NCBI GenBank assembly: GCA_029202545.1
Contig: CP119311.1
Coordinates: forward strand, 5,208,001 to 5,272,000
Origin: Candidatus Pseudobacter hemicellulosilyticus
Lineage (GTDB): Bacteria; Bacteroidota; Bacteroidia; Chitinophagales; Chitinophagaceae
Reading direction: 5' to 3'
Length of the DNA: 64,000 nt
The position numbers and the translations under genes are program-made. Below are positions 28,892-38,025 of the stretch, in pieces. The notes below the pieces were generated by a model that was not told the DNA's origin, searched no databases, and saw only the letters and a list, made by a program, of their open reading frames with translations. The stretch's first letter is position 1. Each line of letters starts with the position of its first letter.

Positions 28892-28915
28892 AAGGTCCTC
28901 CGCGGGGAGGGCCTT
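28892..28915 (+). terminator. Rho-independent terminator
   Basis: A 10-bp stem with one G-T pair (28892-28901 / 28906-28915) followed by a T run. It sits about 110 bp after the type IX-sorted gene. Confidence 0.8.
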
Positions 28916-29079
28916 TTTTATTTTGGTATCATCTTGTTTGTTCCAGGTAATCATCGTGTATTACGGCAGGTTGGCCAGGTTCACAGGATCCGTATGTAAA
29001 CCCTGGTAGCCCATCCGGTCACCCGGCCATTGATGGCTACCAACCGGGCAACAACTACTTCTATCGTTTATTCTATTGC

Positions 29080-29547
29080 TTACTCCGTTTCCTTGTTCTT
29101 CTTCTCATAGGTCCCCATCAGGCTGCCGCGGGCCAGCACATGGGATTCAATAGCTACCAGCAAGGCTTCTTTGTTGATACCGGCCGGCAGATCCAGCTCG
29201 GCATCCAGGGCAAATACATGAAAGTAATAGCGGTGCACACCCGAGGGCGGGCAAGGGCCTATGTAGCCGGTCTCACCAGCAGAATTCACCCCGTTGATCC
29301 CAGGATTGGCATCTTCGTCAATAGTTTCCCGGACGGGAATATTCCACATGACCCAATGGTCAAAAGTTTGTTTGGGCGCATCCGGATCCTCCACAATCAG
29401 CGCCAGCGATCTGGTACCCTCCGGCAATCGCTGGATGCTGAGCGGCGGGTTGATGTTCCGGCCCTCGCAGGTATATACAGCGGGGATCCTCTTCCCTTCT
29501 TCAAAAGCACTGCTGGATAACTGCAAACGGGCAATGGTTATGGCCAT
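29080..29547 (-). CDS. YbhB/YbcL-family PEBP-like protein
   Basis: This 155-residue cytosolic protein shows the phosphatidylethanolamine-binding-protein signatures VEDPDAP, FDHWVMWNIP and GPCPPSGVHRYYFHVFALD, which form the small-ligand pocket. Length is normal for the bacterial subfamily. The bacterial role is not well defined. It is monocistronic by its surroundings and seems unrelated to the glycan locus to its right. Confidence 0.92.
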   Translation of the reverse strand: MAITIARLQLSSSAFEEGKRIPAVYTCEGRNINPPLSIQRLPEGTRSLALIVEDPDAPKQTFDHWVMWNIPVRETIDEDANPGINGVNSAGETGYIGPCPPSGVHRYYFHVFALDAELDLPAGINKEALLVAIESHVLARGSLMGTYEKKNKETE

Positions 29548-29656
29548 GATCTATTATTTTAAGTGTAAACCAATAGGTTTAGCAGCGGGGCTGAATGCTC
29601 CTGTTAAAGTATAAAAATTGGGCCAGTGCCCGGCACAGCCAGGTCTGTATTTTTTG

Positions 29657-29773
29657 GGGACGAACCAGGGGAAGAAAAGCCAGATTTGCCCGATTGTCTC
29701 CGCAGAACCATCAACGGTAGGCGCCCTGCCGGTTGAGAACGAGGAAAAACAGCTTTGGGACGAACCAAGGGGA
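29657..29773. repeat. Two short direct repeats 100 bp apart with a hairpin between
   Basis: GGGACGAACCAGGGGA at 29657-29672 recurs as GGGACGAACCAAGGGGA at 29757-29773. Between them, 29711-29737 folds into an 11-bp stem with one bulged G and a CGC loop. The hairpin lacks a T tract. No gene is apparent in the 250-bp gap. Confidence 0.45.
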
Positions 29774-29800
29774 GGTCCAGGTGGTGGAACTATAGCGATC

Positions 29801-30868
29801 CTAACTGAATTTAAAAACTGTTTTACTATAATATGGCTGTCCGGCCCTGAGCAGGGTGGATGGAAAAGCTGGCTGATTGGGAGAATCCGGGAAATGCTGC
29901 GTTTCCAGGCAGAAGCCGGCCCGCCGCCCATACACAGCCCCCTGCTTGCCCTGCACATTCTCCAAAAAATTACCGGCGTAAAAATGAACAGAGGGTTCCG
30001 TGGTCCATAACTCCATGCTGATACCGCTGACAGGCTGGTATACACGAGCTGCATATTTCAGCGCAGGGGTATGCCGGCTCTCCAGCACAAAGCTATGGTC
30101 ATAACCACCGCCTAACACCAGTTGCTCATCCCGCTGCTCCAGCAGCTCCCCTATTGGCCTGGACCTGGTAAAATCAAACACCGTTCCCGCTACGGGAGCA
30201 ATAACACCTGTAGGTACCTGCAGCTGGTTAACAGGCAGGTAATGGTTGGCAAAAAGCTGGAGCTGATGCTGCTCAACACCGCCCGAGGCATGGCCAGCCA
30301 GGTTAAAATAGGCGTGCTGGGTTGTATTAACGATGGTATCCCTGTCTGCAAGCCCGTTAAACTCAATGACCCACTCATTATCCTCTGTCAGCAGGTATTT
30401 CACCGTAAGCCGGAATTCACCGGGGTATCCTTCTTCCAGGTGGGCGCTGGTATACGTGAATTCTACACCGGCAGCCCCGGCTTCCTGCAACAACCGCCCC
30501 TTGAAGAGCTTTTTATTAAAGCCCTCTACACCACCATGGTGATGATACCGCTCATCTTTAGAACGCAGCGCATATACCGTACCGTTAATATTTACCTGGT
30601 TACCAGTTATGCGGTTAGCATACCGGCCAACCACGGCTCCCAGGTAGTAGTCGTCCCTGAGATACAAACCGGGCTCATCATAGCCCAGCACAATATCCGT
30701 AGTCTTTCCCTCGCTATCCGGAAGCAGCAACGACATCAACGCCGCGCCTACCGGCGAGAAAGTCAGTTTAACGCCGCGCTTGTTCACCAGTTCAAACAGG
30801 TACAGATCGGACGCGGCAATAGCATCATAACTGGCAGCGCTTTCACTGCCGGGCATATTCAATTTCAC
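29801..30868 (-). CDS. galM: Aldose 1-epimerase (mutarotase)
   Basis: This enzyme interconverts alpha and beta anomers of free hexoses such as galactose or glucose. The 355-residue protein has the conserved HHHGG and TTQHAYFNLAGH motifs carrying catalytic His residues, GGYDHSF, and the C-terminal catalytic Glu in FCLETQHFPDSPNQ. The first in-frame start is GTG at 30868; ATG at 30856 is the alternative. No signal peptide is seen, so it should be cytosolic. It closes the operon led by susC at 37778 and would prepare released sugars for the hexosamine kinase. Confidence 0.92.
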   Translation of the reverse strand: MKLNMPGSESAASYDAIAASDLYLFELVNKRGVKLTFSPVGAALMSLLLPDSEGKTTDIVLGYDEPGLYLRDDYYLGAVVGRYANRITGNQVNINGTVYALRSKDERYHHHGGVEGFNKKLFKGRLLQEAGAAGVEFTYTSAHLEEGYPGEFRLTVKYLLTEDNEWVIEFNGLADRDTIVNTTQHAYFNLAGHASGGVEQHQLQLFANHYLPVNQLQVPTGVIAPVAGTVFDFTRSRPIGELLEQRDEQLVLGGGYDHSFVLESRHTPALKYAARVYQPVSGISMELWTTEPSVHFYAGNFLENVQGKQGAVYGRRAGFCLETQHFPDSPNQPAFPSTLLRAGQPYYSKTVFKFS

Positions 30869-30880
30869 GCTATAATCAGA

Positions 30881-31732
30881 TTATAAGGGGACCGTAATGA
30901 ATTTTGACTCAGGGGTTGCAGATTCCGGTATAATCCCTAACTGGGCCCAGCCAGTGGACAGCTCAATAAAAGCAAAATTTACTGCCCTGTTCTTAGGACT
31001 GTTCAAGGCCGATTTCTTAATGGAGAACTCCATCACTTTCCTTCCTGACACCGTGGTCAGCGGCCCGAAACGCATGCCGTCCGCAAAACTGACCGTAGGT
31101 GTAAAAGAGAAATCAGCAGGATTGCCCTGGTGCAGGTATACGGAACCACCGGTAGCGGTAGCTGAAGAGCCTTCCAACAGGAAATCTGCCCCGGAACCGG
31201 CAGGATACATCCAGGTATTAAAACCGGTTGCAGGATTATTATCCGCATCAATATACATGTCAAACAGGTCTATTTTCATATCGCCAGTTCCTTCCATGTA
31301 GAAGAAAATATCATCAGGACCTGCAAAGGCTTTTACAGCCCTGATGGTGCCCGCATGGCTTTCCGCATTTTCATAGCTATAGCCAACATAGAGCCAGTCC
31401 GACAGATCAGTATCGATCTTGATATTAGGTCCTGTAACTTTTACCGTATCTGCAAAAAAACTGGATTCTTCCCCATTGGTCACTGTTAATTTCACCAGGA
31501 AGTCGCCCTTGGCCGTATAAATATGCTGGGGCGATTTGGCCGTTGAGGTACCATCGCCAAAATCCCACAGATAGGTTTGGGCATTGGTGGAAAAATTGGT
31601 AAAGTTCACTTTGTAGCCATCAGCCACGTAGCTGAATACAGCTTTTACGCCGCTGCCTCCATCTTTTTTACAGGAGCCTGTCATCAGCGCCAGGCAGAGC
31701 AATGGACACAGTATATATAGATTCCTTTTCAT
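30881..31732 (-). CDS. Lipoprotein with PKD domain and CBM9-like C-terminal domain
   Basis: This 283-residue protein has lipobox TGSC (about residue 20). One PKD domain spans about residues 30-105 (YLWDFGDGTST, then FLVKLTVTN). A C-terminal beta-sandwich opens with IDTDLSDWLYVGY and holds FDMYIDADNNPATG, resembling family 9 carbohydrate-binding modules. It is probably a surface glycan-binding protein of the adjacent SusCD pair. The gene is 18 bp after the DUF4832 gene and 12 bp before galM. Confidence 0.8.
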   Translation of the reverse strand: MKRNLYILCPLLCLALMTGSCKKDGGSGVKAVFSYVADGYKVNFTNFSTNAQTYLWDFGDGTSTAKSPQHIYTAKGDFLVKLTVTNGEESSFFADTVKVTGPNIKIDTDLSDWLYVGYSYENAESHAGTIRAVKAFAGPDDIFFYMEGTGDMKIDLFDMYIDADNNPATGFNTWMYPAGSGADFLLEGSSATATGGSVYLHQGNPADFSFTPTVSFADGMRFGPLTTVSGRKVMEFSIKKSALNSPKNRAVNFAFIELSTGWAQLGIIPESATPESKFITVPL

Positions 31733-31750
31733 GACGTTGGTTAGTTTGGT

Positions 31751-33121
31751 TTATTTAACGGTGAGCGTATGCTTGAAACTATTCAATCCACCATGATCTT
31801 CTGTCCAGGTATCGGTATTGGCCAGCCTTACTGAATACTGCGACTTGTTGCTCAGGGAAGCCGACTGGTCCGCAATTTTCAGGTACAGCTCATAGTTGCC
31901 TGCCGGTATGCCCGACAGGGAGACGGTCTCTGCTATTTCCAGCGTGGCCGAGGGCTTAACGGTACGCAGGTCAATGCTAAGGGGTTTATCGTAATACTGA
32001 CCGGAGACCTTATCCTTCAATACCAGCAGGGTATTTTTCTTATGGTATAAAGGCGCAAATCCCTTATTGATGATGGAAAAGGTCAGCTTCAGGGAACCGG
32101 CAGCCGACGCTTCAGCAGGCAGTGTACTATTCCAGAGCGCCAGGCGATAGCCCAGGCTGCGCTGGAACTCATCAAAACAACCGGAGTTCTTCCAGGCGTT
32201 GATAGTAGCCGGGTACCAGTCCAGGTTCAGGTAGGTCCATTTCAACAGTTTCATTTCACTGGTACTGGTAGCACAACCGGGGTTGAACCCGTCTGTTGGC
32301 GGACAGGTTTCACCGCCGGTAGGTACATACAATGCCTCATTGCTGATATATTGCTTCTCCAGCGTCACATTGGTATAAGTGCCGTAATCTGTTGAATTGG
32401 ACAAAAAGCAGTCATTGTGATGCCCCACCCTTGCTTTAGTGGTATTACCGTAAGCTTCTGTTTCGGTCAGGGCCGATGCAGTATTCAGGATCTGCTGTTT
32501 ATACAGGGGCGTTCTTACCTGCACCATAATGGATGAAGGCAATGCGGCAAGCAGTTTGTTCAGCACGGCCGTCCGCCCTTCTGTATTGGCCAGTCCGCTG
32601 CCAGAGCTATGCCATTCGCCCCAGGCGCCAATAAAGCCAGCCTGCACAAAAGCGATCACATCCTGGTTCGTCCCAAATAATGGTTTTAACTGGTCTATAT
32701 GCTGCTCAATAATGTTTAGCGGTGCATCCGTCACAGCCATATCATCTGTATAGGCAAAACGAAGGATCATTTTCAGTCCCGCCGCACGTATTTTGTTGAA
32801 ATCATCCTGTATCAGCTGCAAAGTGGCCGCATCAAGGGCTTTGTCTTTGAATCCGTCAAAGTAATACACCCGCAGGATCATGGACGTATTGCTGCTCCGC
32901 AGGGTATTCAGCAAGGATACGTCAAGGCCTGCTCCTCCTGATTTCACCTGGATGGTCCTGATAAATCCGCGCTCCGGGTTGGGAAACAAAGCTGCCGATT
33001 GCTCATAGGTAAAACTACTATCAACAGGTTCCTGTTTTCCGGAATCATTGCTCCTGGAACAGTTGCTGTTTATAGAGACAAACGCCAGCAACAACAGCAA
33101 AAAACTTTTATACATAAGCAT
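31751..33121 (-). CDS. DUF4874/DUF4832 lipoprotein, putative glycan-active enzyme
   Basis: The protein is about 456 residues with a lipobox near SNC. The N-terminal domain is TIM-barrel-like and matches DUF4874 (NPERGFIR, ILRVYYFDGF, MILRFAYTD, GFIGAWGEWH). The C-terminal domain matches DUF4832 (LGYRLAL, INKGFAPLYHKK, YELYLKIAD). The acidic residues in GAWGEWH are placed like those of glycosidases, so I infer a glycoside hydrolase or lyase role, unproven for this family. ATG at 33121 or 33115 fits the signal peptide better than 33166, which would overlap susD. Confidence 0.8.
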   Translation of the reverse strand: MLMYKSFLLLLLAFVSINSNCSRSNDSGKQEPVDSSFTYEQSAALFPNPERGFIRTIQVKSGGAGLDVSLLNTLRSSNTSMILRVYYFDGFKDKALDAATLQLIQDDFNKIRAAGLKMILRFAYTDDMAVTDAPLNIIEQHIDQLKPLFGTNQDVIAFVQAGFIGAWGEWHSSGSGLANTEGRTAVLNKLLAALPSSIMVQVRTPLYKQQILNTASALTETEAYGNTTKARVGHHNDCFLSNSTDYGTYTNVTLEKQYISNEALYVPTGGETCPPTDGFNPGCATSTSEMKLLKWTYLNLDWYPATINAWKNSGCFDEFQRSLGYRLALWNSTLPAEASAAGSLKLTFSIINKGFAPLYHKKNTLLVLKDKVSGQYYDKPLSIDLRTVKPSATLEIAETVSLSGIPAGNYELYLKIADQSASLSNKSQYSVRLANTDTWTEDHGGLNSFKHTLTVK

Positions 33122-33134
33122 CTTCTTTTGTTGA

Positions 33135-34625
33135 TCAGTTATAACCGTTGTTTTGAATGAAGGCACCCTTGCCCTCCGCCACGGTGGTCAGTGAAAATGG
33201 ATACACTACTTTATTGGGGCCGGTAAACTGTGATTGATTCACTTCCACACAGCGGCTTACAAATTTATCATGCCTGATCAGGTCAGCACGGTACTGGCCG
33301 TTCTCGCACCAGAACTCATGACTTCTCTCCAGTAAGATCAGGTCATTGAAAGCAGTGAGGGACGCATAATTGGCCAGCAGCTTATCTTCCAGCCCTGCAC
33401 GGTCCCGCACCAGGTTCACCAGGTCCATGGCTTCCTGTGAAGGCGTACCACTGCTGTTGGCAAGCGCTTCTGCTTTGGATAAAAGCACGTCTGCATACCG
33501 GTACATAATAATATCCACAGTGGTCAATCCCGTTGTACGATCCGCGTCCGCGTTAATTTTTAAAGGGATGGGACCTTTATCAAGGATAGCGCCGGGACTG
33601 GAACGATTGTATACCGTACCACCGGTGCCGGTGTATTCAGCAATCAGCATTTCTTTACGTTTATCGCCGGCTTCAAAACGATCATAGAACCACCAGGTGC
33701 TGCTGATAGTGCCATAACCGCCCTTGGGCGCAAAGTCAGCGGGCAATACCATCAGCTGCCATTGGTTCTCACTGGTCCCCGCATAATCACAGGGGACGGC
33801 CCAGATCACTTCATTGCTTGCTTTGGCGCCGTCAAGGTCCCACATGGATTTGTAATCAGCAGTGAGCCTGAAATAATTATACCCGATAATATCATTACAC
33901 AGTTCAGTCACACGGCCCCAGTTCTTTTCATGCAGCTGCAGCCTGATATTGATCATTTTTGCCAGGGCCTTGCTGAACCTGCCATATTGCGCCTCCGCAG
34001 GTCCCGGCAGGTTTTCCGCAGCAGCTTCCAGGTCGTCGCTGATGAACTTTACCATTTCTGCATTGGTGAGCCGGGACAGCGGCTGTTCCTTCAGCGGTGT
34101 TTTCAGGATATCCAGCGGGGCTACCACCAGCGGTCCATACAGGTCAAATAAGGTATAGGCCAGCAGCCCCCGGGCACAACGCACTTCGGCGATGGCTTTG
34201 CGTTTCAGCTCGGCGCTGACGGTTGAATTCTCAATGGCATCTATAGTAAGGGTCATCAGGCTGATCTTATTATAGAACTCATCATAATAGCGGGTAAAAC
34301 CAACATCTGTGGGGCGATAGTTGTGCAGGCTGGCCAGGTTCTGGTCGCCATACTTGCCGAATAATATTTCGGTGGCAGCGTCCGCCAGGAACATCACGCC
34401 CCGTTCGGAAGTGGAAAAGATACCATTGGACCAGGCGCCCCGCAATGGATAATAACAGGCATTGACCATGGCTTCAATATCATCAGCCGATTTCGGGAAT
34501 ATAGCCGGGTTTATTTCAGCATAATCCTTGGGGACCAGGTCCTTGGTACAGCTTACAGCATGCATCAGCAGCAGCAGCGATAAGAATATTTTAGTGGATC
34601 TCATCATCAGTAATTTAGCATTCAT
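33135..34625 (-). CDS. RagB/SusD-family lipoprotein of the GalNAc-type locus
   Basis: This 496-residue protein has lipobox AVSC (about residue 26) and a SusD body (GLLAYTLFDLYGPLVV, YRYADVLLSKAEALAN, LLERSHEFWCENGQ). It binds glycan on the cell surface and closes the SusC barrel. The ATG directly abuts the SusC stop, which suggests translational coupling. Flanking genes point to a GalNAc-containing ligand. Confidence 0.94.
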   Translation of the reverse strand: MNAKLLMMRSTKIFLSLLLLMHAVSCTKDLVPKDYAEINPAIFPKSADDIEAMVNACYYPLRGAWSNGIFSTSERGVMFLADAATEILFGKYGDQNLASLHNYRPTDVGFTRYYDEFYNKISLMTLTIDAIENSTVSAELKRKAIAEVRCARGLLAYTLFDLYGPLVVAPLDILKTPLKEQPLSRLTNAEMVKFISDDLEAAAENLPGPAEAQYGRFSKALAKMINIRLQLHEKNWGRVTELCNDIIGYNYFRLTADYKSMWDLDGAKASNEVIWAVPCDYAGTSENQWQLMVLPADFAPKGGYGTISSTWWFYDRFEAGDKRKEMLIAEYTGTGGTVYNRSSPGAILDKGPIPLKINADADRTTGLTTVDIIMYRYADVLLSKAEALANSSGTPSQEAMDLVNLVRDRAGLEDKLLANYASLTAFNDLILLERSHEFWCENGQYRADLIRHDKFVSRCVEVNQSQFTGPNKVVYPFSLTTVAEGKGAFIQNNGYN

Positions 34626-37600
34626 TTAAAAGGTAATGTTCACTCCCAGTGTAAATGACCTGATATAGGGATAGGCGGCCGTATAGACATCGGTCTCCGG
34701 GTCCACCCCTTTATAAGGTGTTATGACGAAAAGATTCTGTGCGTCAAAATTGATGCGGGCTGCCGTAAACACATTGCCCAGCAGTTTGGGGGAAAGATTA
34801 TAACCCAGGGAAACGTTCTGCAGCCTTATGAACCAGGCATCCTGCAAAAAGAAATCTCCTGTTCCATAGGGCGAAAAGCCCCAGTAAGAAGACGGTACAG
34901 TAGTGGAGGGATTGGTGGGCGTCCAGCGGTCCTTTACGGTGCGCAGGCCATTGTACCCGTTATTGTAAATACCGTAGGCGCTGAAGCCATAGGCGGTATA
35001 GTTGGGATCCGCCATCCGCCGGCCGAACAGGGCATTCAAGTCAAAATTGAGCGACCAGTTCTTGTACACAAAAATATTTGTGATGCCGGCCATCAGGCTG
35101 GGATCAGTAGTGCCCATCATGCGGGTATCTGCATCATCAATAATACCATCCGGCGCTCCGGTCCTGATAAAGCGGCCATTGCCATCTACCACAGGATTGC
35201 CATTGTTATCCCGTTCAAAACCATCTATATCACTCATCCGGATCATACCGGGAATAAGCTGGGGCTGGGAAGCGGGCTGTTTCTCGCCGATCTGGTAAAT
35301 GCCGTCAGACACACGGGAATACAGCGCCCTGATTGGATCTTTTTCACTTTCATAAACAGCAGGCTTCCAGTCGGGCGTACGCTCCAGCCAGGTATCCTTA
35401 TAATGAGACGCTACAAACATGGTGCGCCACTGGAAATCCTTCGTCTGGATATTGCGGGTATTGATGGTGATCTCATACCCACGGCTGCGCGTTTTGCCGA
35501 TATTGGCAATCACCGTATTCACCGCCTGGTAAGAGTTCAGCGCTTTGGTGTTCAGCAGGTCGGATATCTCATTATTGAACAGCTCAATTGAACCTTCTAC
35601 CCTGCCGTTGGCCAGGGCGAAATCAAGACCAATATTGATCCCCGTAGTTGTTTCCCATTTCAGGTCAGGGTTTTCAAGGCGCGACAAAGAAACACCTATC
35701 AGCCTTGCTTCCTCGCTGGACAACCAGGCGGGGTAAGCCCCATAAGCTGCAAAGGCATTGGTATTGATCTGGGCGTTGCCAGTCTGACCATAGCTGACGC
35801 GCAGTTTCAGTTGCGACAGCGTACTCTTCAAACCACCAAAGAAATTCTCCTCCGCAATATTCCAGCCAACGGCTGCAGAAGGGAAAGTGCCCCATTTGTT
35901 ATTGACGGCAAAAACACTGGCGCCGTCTGTACGCACAGTGGCTGTCAGTAAATACCGTCCCTTGAAATTATAGTTCAGCCGGCCGAAGTAGGAGATCATT
36001 TTATTGGAAGAAGCTGCCGAGGATGGCGTCAGCTGTATGCTTCCGGCGCCAAGGTTATTCCAGAGAAAAGCGTCCGTGATAAATCCTGTGGCGCCCTCAC
36101 TGTTTGCCCGCCTGTTGAAGGTCTGCTGCGAAGCACCAGCCAACAGCTCCAGTTTATGATCATCCAGCAGGATTTTGCTGTAGGTGGCTGTGGCCTCCAG
36201 GAGATAATCATCGTTCTCACTGTTTGAAATGAAGGCCCGACCATTTTCCAGCGCCCCGTGCAGGGTTGTTTTGGGGATATAGCTGTTCCTGCGGGTGATG
36301 CCGCGGTCCATACCGGCCTTCAGCCGGACCACCAGCCCCTGGATGGGCATGATATCAACAAATGCATTGGCCAGCGTCCGCTCTATCCGGCTTTGATCCG
36401 TAATGGTCAGCAGGGAGTAAGGATTAGGTTGAAGCGCCAGCTTGGGATTCAGCGGATAATTACCGTCCTCATCAATGGCTTCAATATGAGGCCCCTGCTG
36501 AATAGCGGCCCGGATAATACCTGAATTCTCAAACTGCTCACCGCCCAGTTGGGTATTGTCATTGTCATTCCTGCTGGTAGTGAGGTTCAGCCCCACCTTT
36601 ACATATTTATTCAATTCCTGGTCCAGGTTGATCCGGAACGAGTATCTTTTAAAATCGGAATTTTTGATGATCCCTTTCTGATCGTAAATGCTGCCGGAGA
36701 TCAGGTACTTTGTAGCCCTGGTACCACCGGACATGGAAAGATTATGCTGCATGGTAGCCCCATCGCGGGTAACCAGGTCGAACCAGTCCGTACCTCTGCC
36801 AACATTATCAATGGCATTCTGGGTATACTGCTTCCGGTAAGCGGCCACGCCACTTTCCAGCACTTCTGCCCTTGTCTTTGTCCCATAAGGGTATACGCCA
36901 TTGTCAAAATCCCATTGCTCCTGCCCTGCGTCATTATACACCTGCATCCATTCGTTCAAAGGCAGTACGTCAAAAGGATTCTTATAGGTCTGTACCGTGT
37001 ATTGGGTAGAATACTGAAAGCGCACCTTACCCTCCGCTCCTCTTTTGGTAGTGATCATCACCACACCATTGGCGGCCCGGGAACCGTAGATAGAAGTGGC
37101 GCTGGCATCTTTCAATACTTCTATGGATTCTATATCATTCGGATTGAACGAGTTTAAAATACTCATGGAACCGGCCTGGTACCGGCCGCCGCTTTCCGGC
37201 TGTTGCAGATCGGTAATGGGAAAACCATCCACCACAAACAAAGGCTGGTTGCTGGCATTGATAGAACCGGCCCCGCGGATCAGGATATTCAGGCCCCCGC
37301 CTGGCTGCGCACTGCTCTGGGTAATGGTCAACCCGGCCACCTTGCCTCTGAGCATAGCGCCAATTTCCGGGCCTGAAGTCATGACCAGGTCCCTAGTCTT
37401 TACGGATGATACAGCACCGGTAAGATCACTTTTCTTCTGTGTACCATAACCAACTACAACAACTTCATTCAGTGCTTTATCATCTGCAAACAATACAACA
37501 TTCAGGGTGGTGTTGCTCCCTGCTTCAACTTCTTTTGAGCTATATCCTATGTAGGAAAAAATAAGTGTGGGATTGCCTGTCACATTGATACGAAATTGCC

Positions 37601-37778
37601 CGCCGTCATTTGTACTTGTATGCAGGGCAGCACCTTTTACAGTTACAGTGACTCCACTGAGTGGTTTGCCATCCTGGCCAGCAGTTACTGTTCCCGAGAC
37701 CGTACGCTCCTGGGCGCGCGCTACGAAAACAATACATTGCATGAGGACAAACACCAGGGTGGTTTGGAGAAGCTTCAT
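34626..37778 (-). CDS. SusC/RagA TonB-dependent transporter of the GalNAc-type locus
   Basis: This 1050-residue protein has a signal peptide ending ARAQ and a CarboxypepD-like domain (GKPLSGVTVTVKG). The plug has VVVGYGTQKKSDLTGAV, LIRGAGSIN and IYGSRAANGVVMITTKRG. The barrel ends in VNITF. Unlike the transporter at 20843-24208 it has no STN domain, so it is not expected to signal to FecR. Two LacI-type operator sites lie 142-174 bp upstream. It is the first gene of a five-gene unit. Confidence 0.95.
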   Translation of the reverse strand: MKLLQTTLVFVLMQCIVFVARAQERTVSGTVTAGQDGKPLSGVTVTVKGAALHTSTNDGGQFRINVTGNPTLIFSYIGYSSKEVEAGSNTTLNVVLFADDKALNEVVVVGYGTQKKSDLTGAVSSVKTRDLVMTSGPEIGAMLRGKVAGLTITQSSAQPGGGLNILIRGAGSINASNQPLFVVDGFPITDLQQPESGGRYQAGSMSILNSFNPNDIESIEVLKDASATSIYGSRAANGVVMITTKRGAEGKVRFQYSTQYTVQTYKNPFDVLPLNEWMQVYNDAGQEQWDFDNGVYPYGTKTRAEVLESGVAAYRKQYTQNAIDNVGRGTDWFDLVTRDGATMQHNLSMSGGTRATKYLISGSIYDQKGIIKNSDFKRYSFRINLDQELNKYVKVGLNLTTSRNDNDNTQLGGEQFENSGIIRAAIQQGPHIEAIDEDGNYPLNPKLALQPNPYSLLTITDQSRIERTLANAFVDIMPIQGLVVRLKAGMDRGITRRNSYIPKTTLHGALENGRAFISNSENDDYLLEATATYSKILLDDHKLELLAGASQQTFNRRANSEGATGFITDAFLWNNLGAGSIQLTPSSAASSNKMISYFGRLNYNFKGRYLLTATVRTDGASVFAVNNKWGTFPSAAVGWNIAEENFFGGLKSTLSQLKLRVSYGQTGNAQINTNAFAAYGAYPAWLSSEEARLIGVSLSRLENPDLKWETTTGINIGLDFALANGRVEGSIELFNNEISDLLNTKALNSYQAVNTVIANIGKTRSRGYEITINTRNIQTKDFQWRTMFVASHYKDTWLERTPDWKPAVYESEKDPIRALYSRVSDGIYQIGEKQPASQPQLIPGMIRMSDIDGFERDNNGNPVVDGNGRFIRTGAPDGIIDDADTRMMGTTDPSLMAGITNIFVYKNWSLNFDLNALFGRRMADPNYTAYGFSAYGIYNNGYNGLRTVKDRWTPTNPSTTVPSSYWGFSPYGTGDFFLQDAWFIRLQNVSLGYNLSPKLLGNVFTAARINFDAQNLFVITPYKGVDPETDVYTAAYPYIRSFTLGVNITF

Positions 37779-37919
37779 TGCAGTTTGGTTTTTGGTTTAT
37801 TAATTGCATCCGGATCTTTTAAAAAGCAGCAGCTATCCTGGAGGCTGGTTCATGTAATTTCATGATTAAAATCATCCCGGCAAAATGGTCACGCACACTA
37901 TTGCCGGTTTAACGGCTAT

Positions 37920-37952
37920 GCAAACGATTGCTTAATCAAGTAAAACGTTTGC
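37920..37952. promoter_or_regulatory. Pair of LacI-type operators upstream of susC
   Basis: GCAAACGATTGC (37920-37931) and TAAAACGTTTGC (37941-37952) each differ by at most two bases from the palindrome GCAAACGTTTGC found elsewhere in the locus. Their centres are 21 bp apart, two helical turns, which would allow cooperative binding on one face of DNA. Confidence 0.65.
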
Positions 37953-38025
37953 ATAAAATGATGGATCTGGCGCTTTGTGCTACCATTATCCCGGAACTGA
38001 CGGTCTGATCCGGGTCAAAATCCGG

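Noticed and set aside
29618..30010. A 130-codon plus-strand frame overlapping galM
   Set aside because: It runs antisense into the galM C-terminus and covers the direct-repeat gap; no protein features.
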